Assembly (NCBI RefSeq): GCF_000308655.1
Contig: NZ_BAGC01000026.1
Coordinates: 62,001 to 126,000, forward strand
Source: Nocardia niigatensis NBRC 100131
GTDB taxonomy: Bacteria; Actinomycetota; Actinomycetes; Mycobacteriales; Mycobacteriaceae
Reading direction: 5' to 3'
DNA length: 64,000 nt
In this document: positions 18,187 to 26,190 of the stretch, one piece after another
Position numbering within the stretch: the first letter of the stretch is position 1
Layout: the number at the start of each line of letters is the position of its first letter
Notes under the pieces: generated by a model
What the model was told of the DNA's origin: nothing
Database searches by the model: none
The model's input: only the letters and a program-made list of their open reading frames with translations
Program-made: the position numbers and the translations under genes

Positions 18187-18237
18187 GCTGGTCCCCTCTG
18201 TCACTTTCTTCGGAAGAAGTCGGGAAGACCTAGTTCA

Positions 18238-18669
18238 ATGACCATCACCCTTGATTCCGCCACGTTCATCGCCGCTGCCCCCGCGAACCTGCGGACCGAG
18301 TGCACCGGCCTGACCCCCGCCGAGTTCCATGACCGGTACTGCGCCCAGACGGGCCCGGTCAAGCTCAGCGACTGGACCCCGATCGGCCACCGGGCCGGCA
18401 CGGCCACCCTCGAAATCGCCGATCACCTGCGCACCGTCGTGGCGACCGGCAGCCCGGTGGCGGCGTTGACCTCGGCGCTCTACGACGAGGGCTATCCGGT
18501 GGAGATCCTCCAGTTCCACCAGCGCCGCACCCAGGACGGCATGGCCACCTTCGTGCAGTGTGAGTTCAACGGCCGCCGCGGCTGGGGCGCCGCCCTCGCC
18601 GACGACCCGGCCGAATCCACCATCCGCGCCATGATCGCCGGCATCAACCGCCTCGGTTCGCACTTCTGA
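18238..18669 (+). CDS. Free-standing LeuA allosteric (2-isopropylmalate synthase regulatory) domain protein
   Basis: 143 residues. The C-terminal two thirds resemble the leucine-binding regulatory domain of 2-isopropylmalate synthase: GSPVAALTSALYDEGYPVEILQF, then ATFVQCEFNGRRGWGAALADDP and the ending TIRAMIAGINRL, equivalent to the LeuA pattern ending in SAVNR. No catalytic TIM barrel is encoded here or next to it. It may bind leucine itself or assemble with full-length LeuA; that is inference. It lies 52 bp after an attenuator with a Val/Leu-rich leader, so control by branched-chain amino acids is very plausible. Terminator hairpins follow. Confidence 0.7.
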   Translation: MTITLDSATFIAAAPANLRTECTGLTPAEFHDRYCAQTGPVKLSDWTPIGHRAGTATLEIADHLRTVVATGSPVAALTSALYDEGYPVEILQFHQRRTQDGMATFVQCEFNGRRGWGAALADDPAESTIRAMIAGINRLGSHF

Positions 18670-18674
18670 CAAAG

Positions 18675-18708
18675 TCCCGGCACCGCCGCGGTTGCGGCGG
18701 GGCCGGGA
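18675..18708 (+). terminator. Terminator of the LeuA-domain gene
   Basis: TCCCGGC and CCGCCGC pair with GCGGCGG and GCCGGGA (one mismatch position) around a GGTT loop, 5 bp after the stop codon. Confidence 0.65.
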
Positions 18709-18736
18709 ACTGAGCGCTGTCGGCGTCGAAAAGTAA

Positions 18737-18768
18737 AGCGCCGCAACTCTTCTGGGAGCTGCGGCGCT
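18737..18768 (-). terminator. Terminator of the thioredoxin gene
   Basis: AGCGCCGCA (18737-18745) pairs with TGCGGCGCT (18760-18768). Read on the minus strand it is followed by TTTACTTTTC, a T-rich tail. Confidence 0.65.
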
Positions 18769-18787
18769 GAAGCTGCCGGGGGAGTGT

Positions 18788-19153
18788 TTACTGCGCCTGC
18801 TGCTCGGCGATCTGCTTGCGAACCTCGTCCATGTCGAGGGCCTTCACCTGGGTGACCAGATCCTCGAGGGCGGCCGGGGGCAGGGCGCCGGGCTGCGCGA
18901 AGACGAGCACGCCCTCGCGGAAGGCCATGATCGTCGGGATGGAGCGGATGTTCGCGGCGGCGGCCAGGCCCTGCTGGTCCTCGGTGTCGACCTTGCCGTG
19001 CACCACGTCGGGATGCGTCTCGGACGAGGCCTCGAAGGTCGGGGCGAAGCTGCGGCAGGGGCCGCACCACGATGCCCAGAAGTCGACGAGAACGACGTCG
19101 TTGCCGGTGACTACCTCGTCGAAGTTCTGCTCGGTCAGGGTCTGGGTGGCCAT
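18788..19153 (-). CDS. trxA: Thioredoxin
   Basis: 121 residues, a cytosolic dithiol-disulfide oxidoreductase. The active site is VLVDFWASWCGPC (WCGPC), followed by the cis-Pro motif IRSIPTIMAF. No signal peptide. The C-terminus carries about 15 extra charged residues (DMDEVRKQIAEQQAQ). ATG 19153 has an AGAGGAA ribosome binding site 4-5 nt upstream; the longer open frame beyond it is unsupported. Several thioredoxin paralogues are usual in this group, so the symbol is provisional. Monocistronic, ending at the hairpin at 18737-18768. Confidence 0.92.
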   Translation of the reverse strand: MATQTLTEQNFDEVVTGNDVVLVDFWASWCGPCRSFAPTFEASSETHPDVVHGKVDTEDQQGLAAAANIRSIPTIMAFREGVLVFAQPGALPPAALEDLVTQVKALDMDEVRKQIAEQQAQ

Positions 19154-19226
19154 GGTTTCCTCTCGTATCGATGTCCCCGGTCCAACACCGGGCCCTACGG
19201 TTATCTTCCCTGGGCGATCGGGGGTG

Positions 19227-19751
19227 CTAGTAATCCGCCGATTCGTGCCGACCGGCCACCGACCATTCGACCCGCCGATCTCCGTCCCAACGCCGGATAC
19301 CCTCCACGGTAGCCCGGAAATCCTTGTCCCAGGCCACCGCGTCCAGCGCGGCGTCGAACTGGCCGGGCCGCAGCCGCCGGGCCATGGTGACATGCGGCGT
19401 CCAGACGTCGGGCCGGACATTGCCGGGAATTCCCGGGCACTCCTCGATCACCCGGAACAGCCTGTGCTGCAACGTGATCAGCGGTTCGGAGGGCACCACG
19501 GCCCGCACCAGGATGGGCGCGCGCGCCCCGAACACCAGTAGTCCGCCGAGCCGGACGGGGAAGGGCTGGAAGTCCTGGTGCGCCAGCGCCTTGTTCAGTC
19601 GCGGCCAGATCATGGACGCCACCACCAGGGTGATGTGCGGCCGGTGCTCGGGCTCGGGCGTGTGCAGGCCGAGCTCGCGCAGCAGCGCCCACTGGCGGCG
19701 CACCTCGGCCTCGGCCGTCGTATCCAGCACCAGTTCCACCGATTGCACCAT
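19227..19751 (-). CDS. 2'-5' RNA ligase / 2H phosphoesterase family protein
   Basis: 174 residues with the two H-x-T motifs that define the 2H superfamily: HRPHITLVVA near residue 40 and WTPHVTMARRL near residue 120. Members act on 2',3'-cyclic phosphates or 2'-5' bonds in RNA or nucleotides; the substrate here is unknown. The frame is on the opposite strand to the next gene, and the two start codons are about 90 bp apart, so they are divergent and share a control region. Confidence 0.75.
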   Translation of the reverse strand: MVQSVELVLDTTAEAEVRRQWALLRELGLHTPEPEHRPHITLVVASMIWPRLNKALAHQDFQPFPVRLGGLLVFGARAPILVRAVVPSEPLITLQHRLFRVIEECPGIPGNVRPDVWTPHVTMARRLRPGQFDAALDAVAWDKDFRATVEGIRRWDGDRRVEWSVAGRHESADY

Positions 19752-19841
19752 GGTGTCCCGAACTTACGCCCAGGTCTCGAAACATGCGCGGGAAGTGTGC
19801 CGGAGCATCGGCTCCAGCGGGGCTGCGCGAGGATGACCCTC

Positions 19842-20927
19842 ATGAACGACCGCGACACTCGACTACGCCTGGGCCTGCTGGAGGGTGATGGCATCGGCCC
19901 GGAAATCGTGCGCGCCACCCGGGACGTGGTCGACGACGCGTTCCAGGCGACGGGGTTGCCGCCGGTGGAATGGGTGACGCTGCCCCTGGGCCACCTGGCG
20001 ATCGAGCAGTACGGCGACCCGGTGCCCGAGCAGACCCTGAACGGTCTGGCCGAACTCGACGCCTGGATCATGGGCCCGCACGACAGCGCCTCCTACCCGC
20101 CCGAGCACCGCACCGGTCTGCCGCCGGCGGGCGCGGTGCGGAAACGGTTCGGGCTCTACGCCAATATCCGTCCGGCCCGCACCCTCGAGGGCGTGCGCTC
20201 GGTCGCGCCGGACATGGATCTGCTGATCCTGCGCGAGAACTCCGAGGGCCTCTACGCGGACCGGAATATGGTCGCGGGCTCCGGCGAATTCCAGCCGTCG
20301 CCGGATGTGGCGCTGGCCGTCGGCGTGTTCACCCGCGCGGCGATCGAACGCATCGCACACCTCGGTTTCGAGATCGCGGGAGAGCGTGCCAAGAAGGTGA
20401 CCATCGTGCACAAGGCCAATGTGCTGCCCATGACGATGGGCATGTTCCGCGACGTCTGCTACGAGGTGGCTGCGCAGTATCCCGACATCGAGGCGAACGA
20501 CGAGCACGTGGACGCGGCGGCCGCGCATCTGGTCCGCGCGCCACAGGATTACGACGTGATCGTCACCGAAAACCTGTTCGGCGACATCCTTTCCGATCTC
20601 GCGGGCGAGTTGAGCGGTTCGCTCGGCATGGCGGCGTCGGTGAACTGCTCGGAGACGCAGGTCATGGCGCAGGCCGTGCACGGCGCGGCCCCCACGCTGG
20701 CGGGGCGCAATCGCGCGAATCCGGTGGCGTTGTTCACCTCCGCCGCGGGCATGTTGCGGTGGATGAGCCGCACCCAGCACTACAGCGCCCTGCGGCGGGT
20801 CGGCGAGCGCATGGAACATGCGGTTGCGGAGACGTTGCGGGCCGGTGTTGCGACGTCCGATTTGGGTGGGCTAGCCTCTACCTCCGAATTCACCGAGCAG
20901 GTGCGCGCACGGCTGCACCGCTGGTGA
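19842..20927 (+). CDS. Isocitrate/isopropylmalate dehydrogenase family protein
   Basis: 361 residues, NAD(P)-dependent beta-decarboxylating dehydrogenase fold: LGLLEGDGIGPEIVRAT at the start, the substrate loop DLLILRENSEGLYAD, KVTIVHKANVLPMTMGMF, and the family signature NLFGDILSDLAGELSGSLGMA. The loop differs from both typical LeuB (VRELTGGIYFG) and monomeric Icd, so the substrate could be isopropylmalate, isocitrate, homoisocitrate or tartrate. ATG 19842 has GAGG 9 nt upstream; ATG 19833 is an alternative three codons earlier. A link to branched-chain metabolism is suggested only by the LeuA-domain gene 1.2 kb away. Confidence 0.85.
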   Translation: MNDRDTRLRLGLLEGDGIGPEIVRATRDVVDDAFQATGLPPVEWVTLPLGHLAIEQYGDPVPEQTLNGLAELDAWIMGPHDSASYPPEHRTGLPPAGAVRKRFGLYANIRPARTLEGVRSVAPDMDLLILRENSEGLYADRNMVAGSGEFQPSPDVALAVGVFTRAAIERIAHLGFEIAGERAKKVTIVHKANVLPMTMGMFRDVCYEVAAQYPDIEANDEHVDAAAAHLVRAPQDYDVIVTENLFGDILSDLAGELSGSLGMAASVNCSETQVMAQAVHGAAPTLAGRNRANPVALFTSAAGMLRWMSRTQHYSALRRVGERMEHAVAETLRAGVATSDLGGLASTSEFTEQVRARLHRW

Positions 20928-21080
20928 GCGCGCACTTCCGGGACCGGGCGTGTTCGGCCACGCGATGGCGTGCCGCCGATTAATGTTCGATTACCGACCG
21001 ACGCGGACGGTGTCACTCGCTTACATTTCAAACGGCGGGCGACGCCCGGTTGTCGCGCACCCGAACTGTGGAGGACTGCT

Positions 21081-21989
21081 GTGTCTGTTCGTAACTCTTT
21101 TCGCGGGCGTGCCCTGCGGGCCGCTGTCGTCGTCGCCGGTGGCGCCCTCGCACTGACCGCCTGTACCAGCAATTCGGAGTCCAACGGTCCCGAGGTGGCC
21201 AAGGTCGACGTGGCGAAGGTCGACACCATCGCCGCCAAGGTGCCCGCCGACATCAAGTCCTCCGGCAAGCTGGTCGTCGGTGTGAACGTGCCCTACCAGC
21301 CCAACGAGTACCGGGATCCGAGCAGCGGCAAGATCGTCGGCTTCGACGTCGACCTGATGGACGCGGTGGCCAAGGTGCTCGGCCTGTCGGCCGACTACAA
21401 GGAAGCCGACTTCGAGAAGATCATCCCCTCCATCGAGGCGGGCACCTTCAATCTCGGCATGTCCTCCTTCACCGACAACAAGGAGCGCGAGGCCACCGCC
21501 GACTTCGTCGACTACTTCTCCGCGGGCAGCCAGTGGGCCCAGCAGAAGGGCAAGGCGGTCGATCCGAACAATGCCTGCGGCAAGCGAGTCGCGGTGCAGC
21601 GCACCACCGTTCAGGACACCGACGAGATCCCGGCCAAGTCCAAGGCGTGCGTCGCCGCGGGCAAGCCGGAGATCCAGAAGGTCGCCTACGACGAGCAGTC
21701 CGCCGCCGCCAACGCGCTGGTGCAGGGTCAGGTCGACGCCATGTCCGCCGACTCCCCGGTGACCGCGTACGCCATCAAGCAGGCCAGCGACAAGATCGAA
21801 TCCGCCGGTCCCATCTTCGATTCCGCGCCTTACGGCTGGCCGGTCAAGAAGAGCTCGCCGCTCGCGCCGGTGCTGCAGGAAGCCGTGCAGTACCTGATGG
21901 ACAACGGCCAGTACAAGAAGATCGCCGAGAACTGGGGCGTCCAGGAGGGCGCGATCACCAAGTCCGGCATCAACGGGGCGACGAGCTGA
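21081..21989 (+). CDS. Glutamate-type ABC transporter substrate-binding lipoprotein
   Basis: 302 residues, family 3 extracellular solute-binding protein. A signal peptide ends at LTAC (C28). The binding domain has KLVVGVNVPYQPNEYRDPSSGKIVGFDVDLMDAVAKVLG and SFTDNKEREATADFVDYF, with the closing pattern MDNGQYKKIAENWGV. It probably binds a polar amino acid such as glutamate or glutamine. GTG 21081 is supported by GGAGG at 21070-21074; the longer open frame upstream lacks a site. First of three cotranscribed genes (6 bp to the permease). Confidence 0.9.
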   Translation: MSVRNSFRGRALRAAVVVAGGALALTACTSNSESNGPEVAKVDVAKVDTIAAKVPADIKSSGKLVVGVNVPYQPNEYRDPSSGKIVGFDVDLMDAVAKVLGLSADYKEADFEKIIPSIEAGTFNLGMSSFTDNKEREATADFVDYFSAGSQWAQQKGKAVDPNNACGKRVAVQRTTVQDTDEIPAKSKACVAAGKPEIQKVAYDEQSAAANALVQGQVDAMSADSPVTAYAIKQASDKIESAGPIFDSAPYGWPVKKSSPLAPVLQEAVQYLMDNGQYKKIAENWGVQEGAITKSGINGATS

Positions 21990-21995
21990 GTCGTT

Positions 21996-22930
21996 ATGTC
22001 GCAGGACGAAATCAATTCCGCGGCGGCGGTCGCGACCGCCGAACCCGAGCCGATCAAAGCGATTCCGCTGCGTCGGCCGGGCCGGTGGATCGCCGCCGCC
22101 ATCATTCTGATCGCCCTCGGCCTGTTCGTCTGGGGCGCCAAGACCAACGACGCGTACCACTGGGACACCTACTTCAAGTACCTCGGTGACAAGCGAATCG
22201 CCAAGGGCGCGTTGGTCACTCTGGAACTGACCGTGCTGGCCATGCTCATCGGCGTGGTGCTGGGCGTGGTGCTGGCCGTCATGCGGCTGTCGCCGAACCC
22301 GGTGCTGCGGTCGGTGGCGTGGGTGTATCTGTGGATCTTCCGCGGCACCCCGGTTTACGTGCAGCTGGTGTTCTGGGGCCTGTTCCCGTCGCTGTACAAG
22401 ACCATCACGGTGGGGGTGCCGTTCGGTCCGTCGCTGACGCACTTCGATGTGCAGCACTGGTCCGCGCCGTTCTTCTTCGCCATGATCGGCCTGGGTCTCA
22501 ACGAGGCCGCCTACATGGCCGAAATCGTCCGCGCCGGAATCAATTCCGTGGGCGAGGGACAGCGCGAGGCATCGGTGGCGCTGGGCATGTCGTGGTCGCA
22601 GACCATGACCCGCACGGTGCTGCCGCAGGCCATGCGGGTGATCATCCCGCCCACCGGCAACGAGCTCATCTCCATGCTGAAGACCACCTCGCTGGTGACG
22701 GCCATCCCGCTCACCACCGACCTCTACGGCCGGGCCCGCGACATCTACAGCGTGAACTTCCAGCCCATCCCGCTGCTCCTGGTGGCCGCCACCTGGTACC
22801 TGCTCATCACCAGCGTGCTCATGATCGGCCAGTACTACCTGGAGCGCTACTACTCGCGGGGCAGCTCGCGGCAGTTGACCGCAAAGCAGTTGCGCGCCCT
22901 GGCCGCAGCGCAGGGCCCCGGAGGGGTGAG

Positions 22931-22934
<4 letters not shown>
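21996..22934 (+). CDS. Amino acid ABC transporter permease (HisMQ family)
   Basis: 312 residues, one polar-amino-acid permease. The ATPase-contact EAA loop [39 protein letters not shown] is intact; an upstream segment has [16 protein letters not shown]. Only one permease gene is present, so the channel is probably a homodimer. It overlaps the ATPase start by 4 nt (GTGA at 22931). Confidence 0.92.
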
Positions 22935-23773
<839 letters not shown>

Positions 23774-23785
23774 GCGCACAACGGA

Positions 23786-23841
23786 TCAGGGAGCCGTTCC
23801 GGGGGAATTCCGCCGAATTCCCCGCGATGACGGCTCCCTGA
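23786..23841. terminator. Bidirectional terminator between convergent genes
   Basis: Outer stem TCAGGGAGCCGT (23786-23797) with ACGGCTCCCTGA (23830-23841) encloses a second perfect stem GGGGAATTC / GAATTCCCC. Confidence 0.75.
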
Positions 23842-23846
23842 CCTCG

Positions 23847-24686
23847 TTACTTCCGGAGGAACTCCTGGATGCGGGCGGTCTGGCCGAGGATGGCGTGGCC
23901 GACGCCCGGCAGGATCTCCGTGGTCACGTCCGGGATGGATTGCGTCGCGCGGCGGACGGTGTCGGCGGATTTGAACATGACGTCATCGGCGCCGACGATC
24001 ACCAGTACCGGCATGGTCAGGCTGCTCAGCTGGGCGTCGGTGAAGAGCGGCAGCTTGCCCCGGCGCGGATTGAAGTGCGTGAACGTGAGGGTCACGTCGT
24101 CCAGGATCTCGGCGTGGTCGGTCAGGTTCAGGCCGGTGACGATGGCCGCGGAGCGGCGCAGGTCGTAGTTGCTGAACAGATGGTCGAGCAGATTCTTGAA
24201 GATCCAGCCGAAGCGCTGCTTGCCGATGCCGCCGGGGCACAGCAGCGCCAGTTTCGTCACGTGGCCGGGGCGGCGGACGGCGTAGTCCAGCGCCGTCCAG
24301 CCGCCCAGCGACATGCCGACGAAGCTCGCGGCCGAAAGCTGAAGGCCCGCAAGGACATCATCGAGCCACAGCGCGAGCGCCCCGGAGTCGAGGGCCGGGC
24401 GCGATTCGGTGCTGCCGCCGGGCTCACCGGGCATGTCGACCGCGTACACCCGGAAATCCTGTGTCCAGGCGGCGACATCGCCGCGCCAGGCCGAGTTGTT
24501 GGAGCCGGAGCCGTGCAGCAGGATCACCGGCGGCGCGTCCCGCGGGCCGGAGGCGAGCACGAAGGTGTCACCCTCGCGGGTCGGCAGGTGCAGCTGTTCG
24601 GCGGGAACCGGCCACTGCCGCAGGATGTCCCGGTAGCGGGCCTGGATGGCGGCGCGGCCGGCCTCGGACTTGTAGATCGCGTTCAC
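23847..24686 (-). CDS. Alpha/beta-fold hydrolase
   Basis: 279 residues. Oxyanion region VILLHGSGSNNSAW, nucleophile elbow FVGMSLGGWTALDYA, acid region VLVIVGADDVMF, catalytic His in PGVGHAIL. Similar to esterases and C-C bond hydrolases; substrate unknown. Its ATG overlaps the stop of the HTH regulator gene by 4 nt (24683-24686), so the two form a tightly coupled operon probably controlled by that regulator. Confidence 0.88.
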   Translation of the reverse strand: MNAIYKSEAGRAAIQARYRDILRQWPVPAEQLHLPTREGDTFVLASGPRDAPPVILLHGSGSNNSAWRGDVAAWTQDFRVYAVDMPGEPGGSTESRPALDSGALALWLDDVLAGLQLSAASFVGMSLGGWTALDYAVRRPGHVTKLALLCPGGIGKQRFGWIFKNLLDHLFSNYDLRRSAAIVTGLNLTDHAEILDDVTLTFTHFNPRRGKLPLFTDAQLSSLTMPVLVIVGADDVMFKSADTVRRATQSIPDVTTEILPGVGHAILGQTARIQEFLRK

Positions 24687-25114
24687 GACGCGAGGACTCC
24701 TTCCATGTATTCGAGCAGCCGGGCGGTATCGCCCAGGCCGCCGACGAGAATGACCTTCAGCCGGGCGCGTTCCCGGTCGTAGAAGGTCTGGACCCGCAGG
24801 GCCTGTCCGTCCGGTCCGCGGGTGGCCGCCGCGCCGGTCAGCAGCGTGCTGACGCGATCGGCGGTGCCGGGATCCACGGCGTCCACCTCGATGATGCTGG
24901 ATGCCTCCGAATGCCGTTGCCGGGCAACCGATTCGCGTGGTCCGCCGGGTGCGGGCAGGCCGGTGAAGGTCTCCAGATCGGCGGCGGCGATGCGGTATTG
25001 CTTGCCGATGCGGGTGGCGGGGAGCTTCCCGTCGCGCACGTAGCCGCGGACGGTGCGGACGTGCAGGCCGAGGCGGTCGGCTACCTCGTCGACGGAGTAC
25101 AGACGTTCTGTCAC
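24683..25114 (-). CDS. Helix-turn-helix (excisionase/MerR-type) transcriptional regulator
   Basis: 143 residues. The N-terminus RLYSVDEVADRLGLHVRTVRGYVRDGKLPATRIGKQYRI is an excisionase-type winged HTH. A C-terminal domain of about 70 residues (VDAVDPGTADRVSTLLTGA; LRVQTFYDRERARLKVILVGG) may sense a ligand. GTG 25114 is preferred to a start at 25150: a TAGGGT -10 box ends 7 nt before it, and the longer version would run through the operator-like palindrome. A 16-bp inverted repeat covers the promoter, which suggests autoregulation. Confidence 0.78.
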   Translation of the reverse strand: MTERLYSVDEVADRLGLHVRTVRGYVRDGKLPATRIGKQYRIAAADLETFTGLPAPGGPRESVARQRHSEASSIIEVDAVDPGTADRVSTLLTGAAATRGPDGQALRVQTFYDRERARLKVILVGGLGDTARLLEYMEGVLAS

Positions 25115-25124
25115 GAAAACTACC

Positions 25125-25163
25125 CTAAACATCCCTATTGGTGACCGCAATAGGGATGTTTAG
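25125..25163. promoter_or_regulatory. 16-bp perfect inverted repeat, probable operator of the HTH-hydrolase operon
   Basis: CTAAACATCCCTATTG (25125-25140), 7-nt spacer, CAATAGGGATGTTTAG (25148-25163), perfect over 16 bp. It overlaps the TAGGGT -10 box (25122-25127 on the minus strand) of the HTH gene and is much AT-richer than its surroundings. Confidence 0.7.
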
Positions 25164-25198
25164 ATACTTTTGTGATGGGCCTTACGCTGCCTGTCCCA

Positions 25199-26119
25199 CT
25201 AGGGTCCGGTGAACATCGGCGCCGGATCCTTCCAGCGCGCCAGCGCGAGGCGGAGCTGGCCGAGCAGGACCTTCGCTGCCGGGCTCATGGGCCGTTCGGC
25301 ATTCCAGGCCAGCACCAGCCGGCCCCGCATCGGCGGATCGATCTCCAGGGTGCGCACCCCGAGCCGGGCCGCGTCCGCCGGGGGAATCCGGGGCACGATC
25401 GCGACACCCAGCTCATGCGCGGCCAGCCGGATCAGCAGCGGGGGAGCCGCCGCCTCGAACGACACCTTCGGGACGAGACCTGCTGTGGCGCAGGAATTTT
25501 CGAGCAGGCTGCGGAGGCCGGTTCCGGAGGGCAGGCAGATCAGCGGGTGTTCGCACAACTCCGGCAGCGTGATCCGCTCGCCGAAACCCTCGGCCGACAA
25601 CGGCACCGCCGCGACAATGGCGCTGTCGTAGATGTTCTCGACGCTGATGCCCGGATCCAGATCGGCGGAGATACTGAGCAGGCCGATGTCCAGGTCGCCG
25701 CGGCGGACCGCGTTGTACATCGCGTCGGAGGTGTCCTCGGTCAGGGAGATGCCGATCTGCGGATGATCGCGATGGAAGGCGGACAGCACCGCGGCGATGT
25801 CGATCTCCTCGCCGGCCGCGCCGGAGATCAGTCCGACCCGCACGTGCCCCCGCAGCAGACCGGTGAATTCGTCCACCGTGTGGGTGATGCGCTCGACCTC
25901 GTCGAGGGCCGCCCGGGCCAGCGGCAGCACCGCCGCGCCGACCGGGGTGAGCGTGACCGACCGCCCGGAACGATCCAGCAGCGGCTGGCCCAGTTCGCGT
26001 TCCAGCTGCCGGATCTGCGCACTGAGCCCGGGCTGCGCCAGATGCAGCCGAGCCGCCGCCCGGGTGAAGTTGGCCTCCTCGGCGACCGTCACGAAGTATC
26101 GCAGCTGGCGCAGTTCCAT
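25199..26119 (-). CDS. LysR-family transcriptional regulator
   Basis: 306 residues. N-terminal winged HTH (MELRQLRYFVTVAEEANFTRAAARLHLAQPGLSAQIRQLERELG), then a LysR effector domain (HVRVGLISGAAGEEIDIAAVLSAFHRDHPQIGISL). Divergent from the FAD oxidoreductase at 26191; the 71-bp gap carries a dyad of LysR-box type. By family habit it represses itself and activates the divergent gene when its ligand is present. Confidence 0.93.
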   Translation of the reverse strand: MELRQLRYFVTVAEEANFTRAAARLHLAQPGLSAQIRQLERELGQPLLDRSGRSVTLTPVGAAVLPLARAALDEVERITHTVDEFTGLLRGHVRVGLISGAAGEEIDIAAVLSAFHRDHPQIGISLTEDTSDAMYNAVRRGDLDIGLLSISADLDPGISVENIYDSAIVAAVPLSAEGFGERITLPELCEHPLICLPSGTGLRSLLENSCATAGLVPKVSFEAAAPPLLIRLAAHELGVAIVPRIPPADAARLGVRTLEIDPPMRGRLVLAWNAERPMSPAAKVLLGQLRLALARWKDPAPMFTGP

Positions 26120-26136
26120 AACTAGTGATTCTAGTT
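26120..26136. promoter_or_regulatory. LysR-box-like dyad between the LysR gene and the FAD oxidase
   Basis: AACTAG, TGATT, CTAGTT, a perfect dyad abutting the LysR start codon. It fits the T-N11-A organisation of LysR sites. Confidence 0.5.
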
Positions 26137-26190
26137 GCGAGAAAAACTATCTGTTGGAGTTATCGAACTGCGCCGAGCAGAGTTGGGGAC

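Noticed and set aside
19578..19841. Upstream extension of the dehydrogenase by about 88 codons
   Set aside because: It runs antisense through the 2H phosphoesterase gene and has no family similarity.
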